Positions 1 to 8,932 are shown, numbered from the stretch's first letter. The stretch is DNA of 64,000 bases from Alcanivorax sp. DSM 26293 (GCF_900107995.1 NZ_FNUM01000011.1:1-64000), one strand, 5' to 3'. Notes: a model not told the origin generated them from the sequence alone. Made by a program: numbers and translations.

Positions 1-1
1 A

Positions 2-319
<318 letters not shown>

Positions 320-448
320 CTACAAACCTCCGAGACTTAAGCCCCACCAGGGCAGCAAGCCCACAGAAACATCCAGGCTAATCACCGCCAGACGACCAGA
401 GAACAGCAAGGGGCCACCAACACAGCCTCCATCACCCTCAACCGAGCA

Positions 449-1807
449 TCATCGCGGCAGACTCAGCTCTGAAATATGGTCAGCCCATCGCTGCAACCAC
501 ACCCGGCACTCAGCCTCATAGCTGTGCAGGTCATAGGTCCCCTCAATACCCTTTCGTGAGTGCCCCAAGACAGCTTCAGCCACCTCGCTGGGGCACCTCA
601 TTCGGGCCAGGCCTGTCCTAACTGTGCGCCGCAGGTCGTGGGGGGACCAGTCAGGAATGGACGTTAGCCAGAGCTGAGCAGCCGTGTAACTCCGACCAGA
701 TTTGAGCTTTTCGGGGTTCTTCAGGTGCCATTTCGTCTCGGTTAGCGACTTTTGCTGGATTGGCTTCCTGGTGCGAGTTGACGGGAAAGGGTACTTATCC
801 GTAGTCAGCTTCAACTGGCTCAGAAATTCGATGGCCTGTGTTGGCAACTGAACGTATCGCTCCGCTCCATTCTTTGAGTCACTCAAATGCCAAGTACCCG
901 CCTCCAGGTCGATATCCTTCCACTCAGCGTTACACACCTCCCCTGTCCGGCAACCAGTCCAAAGAGTAAACCGCATGACATTCTTCTGAGTGGTGGAGTA
1001 GCCCGAGCCTGGCAACCAAGCCAGAACAGCCGCCAACTCTTTATCAGAGAGCACCCGCCGGCCCTTGTTGGGACTCATACGGATCCTGGCCGTCTTCAGA
1101 CTAGCCTTAGCCAACCATGCAGGGTTCGGAAAGTCGTCTGGCAAGCGCTCAAGCCCAATGGCGTACTCATAGGCAGCGACGAACTCCCTGAGTACATTCC
1201 CCGCCTGAACGCGGGCCCCTCGATCCAAGATCTCCTTGATCAGGTCGACCACATCCTTGCGCTTCACCTCCGCCGCCGGCCTCTCCCCGAGCACCCGGAC
1301 GACATCGTTGTACAAGGTTCTGCGGACCTCCCACTGCCCTTTTGGCTTTCTGGCACCAGGAACCCGCTTTTTCTCACCTGTTCTGGAATCAGTCACCGAA
1401 CGGTCCTCGATCACCTCCGTCAGATACTGCTCAACCAGATCCGTCACCGTATAGGCAGCAACGGCTTCAGCCTCTGCCTGTGCAGCCTTGGCTTCTTTCT
1501 CCGCCTGGAGCTGACGGTCCCGTTCGGCTTTGGGGCAAATCCCTTTTGCCCTCAGCTCCTTCATTTTGGAAAGCTCAAGGCGAGCTTCGGCAAGCTTCAC
1601 CCCAGGGAAGTTACCGATCTTGACCTGAACCAGCTTTCCCGTCTCCGGGCTTAGATAGCGATAAGTGAAGGTTTTCAGGCCCGACGAGCCGCAGCTGACC
1701 CGCAGTCCCGCGTTCTCAGCACCATCCGTTTTGACCTTGTCACCTGGCCGCATTGCCTCAATGGCACGGACCGATAGTTGCTTACTGCCTTGTTTGCTAT
1801 GCTCCAT
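449..1807 (-). CDS. P4-type tyrosine integrase
   Basis: Site-specific recombinase that integrates and excises a mobile element. The 452 residues hold an N-terminal DUF4102-type arm-binding domain (about 1-95), a charged linker, a core-binding domain (about 118-225) and the catalytic domain. The catalytic residues are visible: Arg287 (TGCRTGE), His390 and Arg393 (HDLRR), His416 (LGH) and Tyr425 (TYD). The gene is read away from mutS, and the gap on its 5' side (1808-2072) holds repeated motifs that look like integrase arm sites. By analogy with the second integrase of the window, the chromosomal junction should lie in that gap and the element should extend left, out of the window. No tRNA gene is visible at this junction. 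The gene looks intact. Confidence 0.93.
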   Translation of the reverse strand: MEHSKQGSKQLSVRAIEAMRPGDKVKTDGAENAGLRVSCGSSGLKTFTYRYLSPETGKLVQVKIGNFPGVKLAEARLELSKMKELRAKGICPKAERDRQLQAEKEAKAAQAEAEAVAAYTVTDLVEQYLTEVIEDRSVTDSRTGEKKRVPGARKPKGQWEVRRTLYNDVVRVLGERPAAEVKRKDVVDLIKEILDRGARVQAGNVLREFVAAYEYAIGLERLPDDFPNPAWLAKASLKTARIRMSPNKGRRVLSDKELAAVLAWLPGSGYSTTQKNVMRFTLWTGCRTGEVCNAEWKDIDLEAGTWHLSDSKNGAERYVQLPTQAIEFLSQLKLTTDKYPFPSTRTRKPIQQKSLTETKWHLKNPEKLKSGRSYTAAQLWLTSIPDWSPHDLRRTVRTGLARMRCPSEVAEAVLGHSRKGIEGTYDLHSYEAECRVWLQRWADHISELSLPR

Positions 1808-1883
1808 CGCTTTGATCCACCAACACTAACGGTTTCAAGCAAATCCCCGCATCGCAGGCTCCGTCTGGCCTGCAAAGGATTTG

Positions 1884-1951
1884 GTGTAGGTTTTGAGCAG
1901 TATATCACCGGGGAATCGGCCCGGCACGAAAACCTACACTAAAATCTACAC
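1884..1951. promoter_or_regulatory. Candidate integrase arm-type sites
   Basis: The 11-base motif GTGTAGGTTTT occurs at 1884-1894 (+) and 1929-1939 (-), with a one-base variant at 1941-1951 (-), all within 150 bases of the integrase start. Short repeats in mixed orientation beside an integrase are typical arm-binding sites. Further right, 1966-1996 contains GGTGGATT and GGACA blocks that resemble bases beside the other integrase (45782-45814, reverse strand). The role is inferred from position and repetition. Confidence 0.4.
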
Positions 1952-2072
1952 TTATTTTGCGGATTGGGGTGGATTACCATGGACAAGCACGGACACTACC
2001 GGAAATTACACGTTTCGCTAACCACCTGAATTTATAGCGAAATAACAGGAAAAAACGGGCTGAAACGTAGAT

Positions 2073-4649
2073 ATGACGCACAACGATTTATCCGCACACA
2101 CACCTATGATGCAGCAATACCTGGCGATCAAGGCCGAACACCCGGATCAGCTGGTGTTCTACCGCATGGGGGATTTCTACGAGTTGTTCTTTGGCGATGC
2201 CCAGAAGGCCGCGCGGTTGCTGGACATTACCCTGACCCAGCGGGGCCAGAGTGCCGGCAAGCCAATTCCCATGGCCGGGATTCCCTACCATGCAGCAGAG
2301 AACTACCTGGCCAGGCTGGTGAAGCTGGGGGAGTCCGTGGCCATTGCCGAGCAGATCGGTGATCCGGCGCTGGCCAAGGGGCCGGTGGAGCGCAAGGTGG
2401 TGCGCATTGTCACGCCGGGCACGGTCAGCGATGAGGCCCTGCTGGAAGAGCGCCGCGACAACCTGCTTTGTGCCGTCTATGAGGACAAGGGCCAGTATGG
2501 CTGCGCCAGCCTGGATGTGGCGGCCGGACGCTTTGTAGTGACCCAGGTGGAAGGCAGCGAACAGCTGCAGGCGCTGCTGGAGCGCTGGTCACCCGCGGAG
2601 CTGCTCTATAGTGAAGACAAGTCTCTGCCCGGCCGCTGGGGCGAGAAGCCCGGCAGCCGCAAACGTCCGGACTGGGAGTTTGATGGGGAGTCCGCCCGCC
2701 GCCAGTTGTGTCAGCAGTTCCAGGTGCAGGACCTGGCCGGCTTCGGCGAACCGACGCCGGTGGCCATTGCCGCCGCGGGCGCGCTGCTCGGTTATGCCAA
2801 GGAAACCCAGCGCGGTGAATTGCCCCACGTGACCGGGCTGGTGGTGGAAAGCTTCGATGACACCGTGGCCATGGACGCCGCCACCCGCCGGAATCTGGAA
2901 TTGACCGAAACCCTGGATGGCCAGGAGCAGCACACCCTGGCCTGGGTGCTGGACAGCACCAAGACCGCCATGGGCGCCCGCCAGCTGAAGCGCTGGGTGC
3001 ATCAGCCGCTACGCAACCGCACCACCCTCAATCAGCGCCAGGACCAGATCGACGCGTTGCGTCAGGGCTGGTGTTTCGAGTCCACCCGCGATGTGCTCAA
3101 CGACATCGGCGACATGGAGCGGATTCTCGGCCGGGTGGCCCTGCGCTCGGCGCGGCCCCGGGATCTGACTAGACTGCATGCCAGCCTCAAGGCCATGCCC
3201 GCCCTGATCGGCACTTTGCCCGCCTCCGATGCTTTCTATGAACTGATCGAGCGCATCGGCCAGTTCCCGGAGCAGGTGGACCTTCTCGGCCGGGCCGTCA
3301 TCGAGAACCCGCCCATGCTGATCCGCGATGGCGGCGTGATTGCCCCCGGATACAGCGAGGAACTGGACGAGCTGCGCTCCATCAGCGAGAACGCCGGTCA
3401 GGTGCTGGTGGACATTGAAACCCGCGAGCGTGAGCGCACCGGCTTCTCCACCCTGCGGGTGAAGTACAACAAGGTCCACGGCTATTACATCGAGTTGTCC
3501 CGGCGAGAGGCCGATGATGCGCCGGTGGATTACCAGCGCCGCCAGACCCTGAAGAATGCCGAGCGCTTTATTACCCCGGAGCTGAAGGAATTCGAGGACA
3601 AGGCCCTGTCCGCGTCCAGCAAGGCGCTAACCCTGGAAAAGCGTCTCTATGAGGAGCTGCTGGAAAAAGTGGCCGCCGACCTGCACCCCCTGCAACGCTG
3701 CGCCGCTGCCGTGGCCGAACTGGATGTGCTGGCCGCCCTGGCAGAACGCGCCGAGGCATTGAACTGGGTACGCCCGCAACTGGTGGACGAGGAAGCCATC
3801 ATCGAGATTGTCGATGGCCGCCACCCGGTGGTGGAGCAGGTGCTGGATGACGCCTTCGTGCCCAACAGCCTGCATCTGGACGATGCCCGCCGTATGGTGA
3901 TCATCACTGGCCCGAACATGGGCGGTAAATCCACCTACATGCGCCAGACCGCGCTGATTGCCCTGCTCGCCCACCTGGGCAGCTGTGTGCCTGCCGCCAG
4001 CGCCCGCATCGGCAATCTGGACCGGATCTTTACCCGTATCGGTTCGTCTGATGACCTGGCCGGTGGCCGTTCCACCTTCATGGTGGAGATGTCGGAAACC
4101 GCCAACATCCTCAACAACGCCACCGCCCAGAGCCTGGTGTTGATGGACGAGATCGGCCGCGGCACCAGCACCTTCGATGGCCTGAGCCTGGCCTGGGCGG
4201 CGGCAGAGCATCTGGCTCGCAATCTCAAGGCCTTTACCCTGTTCGCTACCCACTACTTCGAGCTGACCCAGCTGCCGGCGCAGTTGCCGGGCATCTACAA
4301 CGCCCATCTCACCGCCAGCGAACACGACAACCGCATCGTGTTCCTGCACCGGGTACAGGAAGGCCCGGCCAGCCGCAGCTATGGTCTGCAGGTGGCACAG
4401 CTGGCCGGGGTGCCGCAGAGTGTGATCCAGCAGGCCGGGGAAAAGCTTCGCGAGCTGGAGGCAGGCAAACCGCTGGCAGCCGCTGATCGCTCAACACCGC
4501 CAGCCGCCACACCGTCACCGGCTCCCGCCCAGGCGAGTCTGTTCGCCGAGCCCAGCGCCGTGGAGCACGCCCTCAAGGAACTGGACCCGGATGATCTGAC
4601 CCCGAAGCAGGCGCTGGAGGCGCTGTATAAGCTGAGAGGGCTGCTTTAG
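2073..4649 (+). CDS. mutS: DNA mismatch repair ATPase MutS
   Basis: MutS recognises mispaired bases and small loops in DNA and recruits MutL. The 858 residues match the usual length (E. coli 853). The mismatch-reading Phe-Tyr-Glu is visible at 35-37 (MGDFYELF), and the C-terminal ABC-type ATPase has its Walker [10 protein letters not shown] at about 613-621, a Walker B in [14 protein letters not shown], and the dimerisation tail. The start fits the family N-terminus. Upstream is the border of an integrated element (1808-2072), so the native promoter region may have been altered by the insertion. Downstream is a long inverted repeat and then fdxA, in the same order as in Pseudomonas. The gene is intact. 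Confidence 0.98.
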   Translation: MTHNDLSAHTPMMQQYLAIKAEHPDQLVFYRMGDFYELFFGDAQKAARLLDITLTQRGQSAGKPIPMAGIPYHAAENYLARLVKLGESVAIAEQIGDPALAKGPVERKVVRIVTPGTVSDEALLEERRDNLLCAVYEDKGQYGCASLDVAAGRFVVTQVEGSEQLQALLERWSPAELLYSEDKSLPGRWGEKPGSRKRPDWEFDGESARRQLCQQFQVQDLAGFGEPTPVAIAAAGALLGYAKETQRGELPHVTGLVVESFDDTVAMDAATRRNLELTETLDGQEQHTLAWVLDSTKTAMGARQLKRWVHQPLRNRTTLNQRQDQIDALRQGWCFESTRDVLNDIGDMERILGRVALRSARPRDLTRLHASLKAMPALIGTLPASDAFYELIERIGQFPEQVDLLGRAVIENPPMLIRDGGVIAPGYSEELDELRSISENAGQVLVDIETRERERTGFSTLRVKYNKVHGYYIELSRREADDAPVDYQRRQTLKNAERFITPELKEFEDKALSASSKALTLEKRLYEELLEKVAADLHPLQRCAAAVAELDVLAALAERAEALNWVRPQLVDEEAIIEIVDGRHPVVEQVLDDAFVPNSLHLDDARRMVIITGPNMGGKSTYMRQTALIALLAHLGSCVPAASARIGNLDRIFTRIGSSDDLAGGRSTFMVEMSETANILNNATAQSLVLMDEIGRGTSTFDGLSLAWAAAEHLARNLKAFTLFATHYFELTQLPAQLPGIYNAHLTASEHDNRIVFLHRVQEGPASRSYGLQVAQLAGVPQSVIQQAGEKLRELEAGKPLAAADRSTPPAATPSPAPAQASLFAEPSAVEHALKELDPDDLTPKQALEALYKLRGLL

Positions 4650-4653
4650 GCCT

Positions 4654-4803
4654 TGTAGGAGCGCCGCTTGAGGCGCGAACCATTCAGTTATGAGAAGCGA
4701 GTTACGGAAACCACAGCGCCTGTCCATGGTTTTTCGCAACTCGCTTCTCGTGACTCAAGTCTCTGCACAAAGGCCGGTTCGCGCCTCAAGCGGCGCTCCT
4801 ACA
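4654..4803. repeat. Intergenic inverted repeat, nested (TGTAGGAGCG family)
   Basis: The outer arms, beginning TGTAGGAGCGCCGCTTGAGG and its complement, enclose a second inverted repeat built on GAGAAGCGAGTTACG / CGCAACTCGCTTCTC (about 4689-4756). The inner unit resembles the repeat at 16558-16653 and the outer unit that at 25933-25995. It can fold into a long hairpin just after mutS and may act as a transcription end or a REP-like element. Confidence 0.85.
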
Positions 4804-4988
4804 GACTATGGGGACGCCCAGTTGTCCTCCGGTAACACTCTGGGCTATTACCTTATATCAAGGCTTTGTTTGCCTGCCCTTGACCATATCGCTAGACTAG
4901 CGCCACCCCAAGCGAGACCGCACCGGATGCTGCTATAATTGGCAGTCTGGCGCTGTACAAAGATCAAGACACCTGGCGAGGACAGGCT

Positions 4989-5324
4989 ATGACGTTCGTA
5001 GTAGGTGAGAACTGCATTAACTGCAAGCACACCGATTGTGTAGAAGTATGCCCGGTAGACTGTTTCTACGAAGGCCCCAACTTCCTGGTAATCCATCCGG
5101 ACGAGTGCATCGACTGTGCACTGTGTGAGCCGGAGTGTCCGGTCAACGCGATTTTCTCTGAGGACGAGCTCCCCGAGGGCGAGCAGGAGTTCCTGGAAAT
5201 CAATGCGGAACTGGCCGAGAAGTGGCCGAACATTACCGAAATGAAAGACGCCCCGGACGACGCGGAAGAGTGGGACGGTGTGCCCAACAAGCGTGAGAAG
5301 CTGGTGCGCGAGTGGGAAGGCTAA
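4989..5324 (+). CDS. fdxA: Seven-iron ferredoxin FdxA
   Basis: Small soluble electron carrier with one [3Fe-4S] and one [4Fe-4S] cluster. The 111 residues show the cluster ligands Cys9, Cys12, Cys17 and Cys21 followed by Pro, and Cys40, Cys43, Cys46 and Cys50 ([13 protein letters not shown]). The tail is acidic, as in the FdxA/7Fe ferredoxin family. A TATAAT -10 box is present at 4934-4939, with a poor -35. The gene ends at a strong hairpin terminator (5381-5409) shared with the convergent RsmZ-type RNA. The order mutS-fdxA-rsmZ matches Pseudomonas. Confidence 0.97.
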   Translation: MTFVVGENCINCKHTDCVEVCPVDCFYEGPNFLVIHPDECIDCALCEPECPVNAIFSEDELPEGEQEFLEINAELAEKWPNITEMKDAPDDAEEWDGVPNKREKLVREWEG

Positions 5325-5377
5325 CGCCTTTCCGCTGAGCCGGTGAGGCCACTCGCCGGACTCTGTTTTTCAGACAA

Positions 5378-5496
5378 AGAAAAAGGGCGGCATCCTGCCG
5401 CCCTTTTTTGCGTCGAGTCGTCCTGACCCTTTTGCGCTCACCGCAACTTCCCTGTGTGCTGTCCTTGCTTGTCCCTGTGCCCTTGTCCCTGAACAC
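5378..5496 (-). ncRNA. rsmZ: RsmZ-like regulatory RNA (GacS/GacA-Rsm system)
   Basis: On the - strand, a stretch of about 119 bases is dense in GGA motifs: CAGGGACAAGGGCACAGGGA, then AAGGACA, CAGGGAA, TCAGGACG and CAGGATG in the terminator loop. It ends in a strong hairpin with a T-run. RNAs of this kind sequester RsmA/CsrA translational repressors. A TATAGT -10 box lies at 5503-5508 (- strand) with no good -35, as expected for an activated promoter. A perfect GacA-type palindrome sits about 175 bases upstream (5667-5684). In Pseudomonas, rsmZ lies next to fdxA in the same convergent arrangement. The ends are estimated from the promoter and terminator. Confidence 0.85.
5381..5409. terminator. 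Bidirectional Rho-independent terminator
   Basis: A GGGCGG-C-ATCCTG-CCGCCC hairpin (stem about 5385-5403) is flanked by an A-run on the left and a T-run on the right, so it can end transcripts from both sides. It serves fdxA on the + strand and the RsmZ-like RNA on the - strand. Its loop carries one of that RNA's GGA motifs. Confidence 0.92.
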
Positions 5497-5666
5497 AAAT
5501 CCACTATAGCAATGGCTCTCGGCCGTTTGGGTAAAATAAATATCAAAACTCTACTGCCAAAACACCCCGAAAAGCACAAAACCCTTATAAATCATTATCT
5601 TAGGAAAAATAAATCGCCTGAAACGGGTTAAATTCGCCTCAAAAAGACTGTTTTTTCCTACAGCTT

Positions 5667-5684
5667 TGTAAGAGATCTCTTACA
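5667..5684. promoter_or_regulatory. GacA-type upstream activating sequence
   Basis: TGTAAGAGATCTCTTACA is a perfect 18-base palindrome matching the known GacA/UvrY consensus TGTAAGN6CTTACA. It lies about 175 bases upstream of the inferred rsmZ start, a distance known for rsmZ promoters in pseudomonads. The stretch between is AT-rich. Being palindromic it gives no direction; it could also act on the candidate + strand RNA at 5820-5941. Confidence 0.85.
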
Positions 5685-5819
5685 AGCGACCACGGAGCAC
5701 TCATTGATATCCTGGAAATAGCGCTGACCCGCGCAACATGGTGATGCCAAAAGACGCCTACGTTTTTACATTTTCTCACCCGTTTTTACAGCACCCACAG
5801 GCACTTACGGTTAGCATTG

Positions 5820-5941
5820 TTTCCATGAAGTGACGGGCCATTCTTGCCCGGCAGCACTTCAAACAGTATCCCCCCAAGGCGCTAGCAATAGCGCTCACAA
5901 CCCCCCTCTTCCACCCCCTTATTCGGAAGAGGGTTTTTTTT
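5820..5941 (+). ncRNA. Candidate small structured RNA on the + strand
   Basis: No protein is apparent here. Three hairpins follow one another: GAAGTG-A-CGGGC pairing with GCCCG...CACTTC (5827-5860), GCGCT-AGCAAT-AGCGC (about 5879-5894), and CCTCTTCC pairing with GGAAGAGG (5905-5932). The last is followed by a run of T bases, a typical terminator. C-rich single strands lie between them. TTTTTACA repeats near 5764-5790 could be promoter elements, but no convincing promoter was found. It may be only a terminator for an unseen transcript. Confidence 0.3.
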
Positions 5942-5968
5942 GTCTGAAAGTCAGGAAAAGCGCTCGGC

Positions 5969-6307
5969 TCAGACCTTGCGCAGGGCGGTACAGGCTTGTT
6001 CAAACGCCCCCTGGAGTCGTGCCAGCAAGTCAGGCGCTTGTCCCAACTCCCCTTCCCGAGCCAGGCTTTCCAGCTGCATGCACAACTCGAATACCTGCAC
6101 CGCGCCCAGATTCCCGCTACTTCCCTTGAAGCTGTGCGCCTGACGGCGCAGAACCTCCTGATCACCGGCGGCCTGGGCGGCCTGCAAGGCGGCAAGCCGT
6201 TGTGTCCCGTCCCGGTGAAAGGAGTCCACCAGCATCTGGAAATCCTGGCCCATCACGTCCTGTAGTTCCTTAACGACCTCGTCGTCGAGAATCGCTGAAT
6301 TTTGCAT
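5969..6307 (-). CDS. Hpt-domain phosphotransfer protein
   Basis: A single histidine-containing phosphotransfer (Hpt) domain protein of about 112 residues that relays phosphate between a hybrid sensor kinase and a response regulator in the cytoplasm. The phosphorylated His is in the AHSFKGSSGNLGA motif near the middle. The start chosen is the ATG at 6307, which has a GGAG site just upstream; a TTG ten codons earlier is less likely. It is similar in size and motif to Pseudomonas HptB. In Pseudomonas HptB feeds into control of Rsm small RNAs, and here the gene lies beside an rsmZ-like locus; a functional link is inference only. No kinase or receiver gene is adjacent. Confidence 0.85.
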   Translation of the reverse strand: MQNSAILDDEVVKELQDVMGQDFQMLVDSFHRDGTQRLAALQAAQAAGDQEVLRRQAHSFKGSSGNLGAVQVFELCMQLESLAREGELGQAPDLLARLQGAFEQACTALRKV

Positions 6308-6446
6308 ACTGGCTCCGTCGTCCTTTACGGGAGGCAACCCTAACGATTAATCATGAAATCTTATGTGGACTACCACGAAAATCCAGAAGAATTTAGTAGA
6401 GATGCACACTGACTCTACCGGCTTCGCGCCACCGCCAATGCCGCAT

Positions 6447-7094
6447 TCAGTCAACGGCTGGCGGTATCCTGGGCAAAACACCACAGCGCTGGGCACGGAT
6501 TACGTCATCATGGGTATCCACGTCCCACAGGGTCGGCAGGCGTGCCACCCGCTCTCCCGGAAAACAGGCGACGCTGTCGGCCAGGGCATGCTCGCCGCCA
6601 AAACGAACCCCCCGGAAGCGCTGGCGTTGCCACAGATTCTGCCGGGAACTGCCAATTAACACGTAGCCGCCATCCTCGCTGGGACCGAATACCACCGGCG
6701 CCGTCTCCAGGGCAGTCAGCGCCTGTTCGAAATACTCCTGGCCCAGTACCGCGCAGTCACTGCCGATCAGTAACACCCGGTCCGCTTGCGACAAGCCCAT
6801 ATTGAGCGCGAGGGCCATCTTCTCGCCCAGGTCGTCACCCTGTTGCTGATGACAAGACCAGCCATTGCGCTCCGCCAGATTCTGTAGCTCCGTGTCCGGC
6901 TGATCCAGCCACAGCTCCACCCGCCCCGGAAAACGGCAGGCGGCGGCAATGGTGCGGGTCAACAGGAAGCGATACAGCTTCAGCGCGCCCTGTTCGCCGA
7001 ACTGGGGAATCAGGCGGGTCTTTACCCGGCCGGCCTGCAATGCCCGGGCGAAGAGAATCAGCAACGGCTGCGACCGCGGCTCAGGGCTCACCAT
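6447..7094 (-). CDS. TIGR04282-type (DUF2064) glycosyltransferase-like protein
   Basis: A protein of 215 residues of the DUF2064/TIGR04282 family, known as rSAM/selenodomain-associated transferase 1 and linked to arsenosugar synthesis. It shows the nucleotide-sugar transferase-like N-terminus LLILFARALQAGRVKTRL, the GSDCAVLG block and the conserved GPSEDGGYVLIG motif. It is the last gene of a three-gene - strand operon and overlaps the preceding transferase by 14 bases, which suggests translational coupling. Its substrate is not established from sequence. Confidence 0.88.
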   Translation of the reverse strand: MVSPEPRSQPLLILFARALQAGRVKTRLIPQFGEQGALKLYRFLLTRTIAAACRFPGRVELWLDQPDTELQNLAERNGWSCHQQQGDDLGEKMALALNMGLSQADRVLLIGSDCAVLGQEYFEQALTALETAPVVFGPSEDGGYVLIGSSRQNLWQRQRFRGVRFGGEHALADSVACFPGERVARLPTLWDVDTHDDVIRAQRCGVLPRIPPAVD

Positions 7095-7770
7095 AATAAT
7101 CCCGATACAGTTGTTCCGGCGGCGCCCCCCGCCAGTAGCGGTAACGAAGGGACCACATCAGCCAGATGGTCGGCCAGGCTCCCCGGGTATCCCAGCGCCG
7201 ACTGCTGGTGATCAGCGGAGGGCGCAGGCAATGGGGTCGGCCCGTTTGCTGCTTCAACAAACGGCTCAGGGCGATATCTTCCATCAAGGGTTGGTCCGGG
7301 AAGCCACCGGCGGCAGCAAAGAGGTCGCGGCGGACAAAAATACCCTGGTCCCCGGTGGCAATAGCAGTGATCCGGGAACGCAGATTGATCATGGCGCCGA
7401 TGACCCGGTAGAGGAAACGCCGACCGCTCAGACGCACATCAAAGCGGCCCCATCCGGCAGCTGCCGGCACACCTGCCAGTGATTGCCGCTGGGCAGGCCC
7501 CAGCTGGCTATCCGCATGCACAAACCACAGCCAGTGGCCATTGGCCTGTCGGGCACCGGCATTCATTTGCCGGGCCCGGCCCGGTTCACAGAAGACCACC
7601 CGGTCCGCCAGCCCACGGGCAATTTCCACACTGGCATCGGTACTGCCACCGTCTACCACCACCAGCTCATCACCAACCTGCAGGGCATCCCGGAGCATGG
7701 TCAGGGTAGCGGCCAGGCTGCCGGCTTCGTTGCGTACCGGCACGATCACAGTGACAGTGACTCCGGTCAC
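7081..7770 (-). CDS. TIGR04283-type family 2 glycosyltransferase
   Basis: Family 2 (GT-A) glycosyltransferase of the rSAM/selenodomain-associated transferase 2 type. Motifs visible include VIVPVRNEAGSLAATL, VVVDGGSTDAS with its metal/nucleotide Asp residues, WFVHADS, and GDQGIFVRRDLF. The likely start is the GTG at 7770, which overlaps the arsS stop as GTGA; an earlier start at 7821 would place unrelated residues first. It sits between arsS and the TIGR04282 protein, the usual set for arsenosugar-type clusters, and may build the sugar moiety. About 229 residues. Confidence 0.88.
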   Translation of the reverse strand: MTGVTVTVIVPVRNEAGSLAATLTMLRDALQVGDELVVVDGGSTDASVEIARGLADRVVFCEPGRARQMNAGARQANGHWLWFVHADSQLGPAQRQSLAGVPAAAGWGRFDVRLSGRRFLYRVIGAMINLRSRITAIATGDQGIFVRRDLFAAAGGFPDQPLMEDIALSRLLKQQTGRPHCLRPPLITSSRRWDTRGAWPTIWLMWSLRYRYWRGAPPEQLYRDYYGEP

Positions 7771-8726
7771 CCCAGAGCACCACCGCAACTGCTGCCGGCA
7801 CCGGCGGTGCAGCCAAAGCAATGGTCCGCCACATAAATGGGTTCCCCTTCCAGGTCATGGTCCAGCAACACGGAAAGATGTTGATGCCCATCATGATGCC
7901 CCTGGGGCATATCCAGCATCTGGTTGAAGTCGCAGTCGTACAGGTAACCCTGGTAGTCCACACTCACTGTGGCCCGGCACATCACTGCCGGCAGGGTGTC
8001 GCGGTTGAAACTGTCGCGCAGCAATTGCATGTAATCGTTGAACTGATTGTGGGCCAGCAGTACGGCACCGAAACGGCTGATGGGCATATTGGTGATGGTC
8101 AGCAGACTGTTGAAACGCAACCCGAACCGCTCATCCAGTTCCCGCTTGTAATCCGCTTCCAGCACCGCCTGGGGCGGCGGCAAAGAAGGGCCGGTAGGGT
8201 TGTAGACCAGATCCAGCAGCAGCCCATCGCTGCCATAGCCCAGGGCATTGAGCCGGCGAATCGCCTCGATGCTGCCCTGATAGACGCCTTTGCCACGCTG
8301 CTTGTTCACATTCTCTTCCAGGTAACAGGGCAGCGACGCCACCACATGCACCTTGTTGTCCGCCAGAAACTGCGGCAGATCTTCGTAACCCGGCTCCAGC
8401 AAAATGGTGAGATTGCAGCGATCAATGACCTCCACATCCATGGCTCTGGCCTGTTCCACCAGGTAGCGGAAATGGGGGTTCATCTCCGGTGCCCCACCGG
8501 TGAGATCCAGCACCTGGATATGGCGAAGGCGGATCACCTCCAGCACCATGTCCACGGTTTCCCGGTCCATCAATTCCGTGCGAGTGGGGCCCGCGTTCAC
8601 ATGACAATGCACGCAACTGAGGTTGCACAGATACCCCAGGTTCACCTGCAAGATGGACGTGGCATGGCGCCGCAACGCGGGAAAGTCGGTGCTGCTGCGC
8701 ACCAGTAAATCGTGGGTATCCTGCAT
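7767..8726 (-). CDS. arsS: Arsenosugar biosynthesis radical SAM protein ArsS
   Basis: Radical SAM enzyme of 319 residues. The cluster ligands are Cys34, Cys38 and Cys41 (CNLSCVHC), followed by GGAPEMNP. The C-terminal cysteine-rich (DUF3641) part ends in CFGCTAGAGSSCGG. In many relatives the Cys of the GSSCGG motif is selenocysteine; here it is an ordinary Cys codon. The known role is adding a deoxyadenosyl group to methylated arsenic on the way to arsenosugars, after ArsM. No arsM is present in the window. It is first gene of the - strand operon and overlaps the next by GTGA. A four-fold 7-base repeat lies about 90 bases upstream (8816-8843). Confidence 0.9.
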   Translation of the reverse strand: MQDTHDLLVRSSTDFPALRRHATSILQVNLGYLCNLSCVHCHVNAGPTRTELMDRETVDMVLEVIRLRHIQVLDLTGGAPEMNPHFRYLVEQARAMDVEVIDRCNLTILLEPGYEDLPQFLADNKVHVVASLPCYLEENVNKQRGKGVYQGSIEAIRRLNALGYGSDGLLLDLVYNPTGPSLPPPQAVLEADYKRELDERFGLRFNSLLTITNMPISRFGAVLLAHNQFNDYMQLLRDSFNRDTLPAVMCRATVSVDYQGYLYDCDFNQMLDMPQGHHDGHQHLSVLLDHDLEGEPIYVADHCFGCTAGAGSSCGGALG

Positions 8727-8815
8727 ACATCACCTGTCTCAATTTCTTCAATGCTAGCAATTGGATGCGGCGTTGTCGCAAAGGTTACGTGAACGCAGCA
8801 AGCACCACGCGACAT

Positions 8816-8843
8816 GTCAGACGTCAGACGTCAGACGTCTGAC
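8816..8843. repeat. Tandem 7-base repeat, partly palindromic, upstream of arsS
   Basis: GTCAGAC is repeated three times and followed by GTCTGAC, so the last two units form the palindrome GTCAGACGTCTGAC. It lies in the arsS promoter region and could be an operator or a slipped repeat. No binding protein is identified. Confidence 0.6.
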
Positions 8844-8870
8844 GGAATTTTGACTGTTTGCCCCCTCAGG

Positions 8871-8932
8871 ACTGGCACCACGAGTCAAAGTCCTTACAAT
8901 CGTCACTGCTTCAGCCCCGGTAGCTCAGTTGG
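8871..8932 (+). pseudogene. Partial duplicate of the tRNA-Arg 5' end and its upstream region
   Basis: Bases 8871-8932 repeat 9052-9113, 181 bases further right. The copy from TCCTTACAATCGTCACTGC to the first 19 bases of the tRNA (GCCCCGGTAGCTCAGTTGG, 8914-8932) is identical, with a few changes further left. The tRNA then breaks off into unrelated GC-rich sequence, so this copy cannot make a tRNA. The stretch 8933-9051 holds no recognisable gene. Confidence 0.8.

Noticed and set aside
5898-5941. Terminator for the Hpt gene
   Set aside because: The T-run follows the hairpin only on the + strand; on the - strand the hairpin is preceded by it, so it cannot end the Hpt transcript in the usual way.
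7767-7800. Selenocysteine in ArsS
   Set aside because: The motif position is an ordinary Cys codon and the only TGA is the true stop, which overlaps the next gene's start.
8816-8843. CRISPR-like array
   Set aside because: The repeat unit is 7 bases with no spacers, and no cas genes are near.
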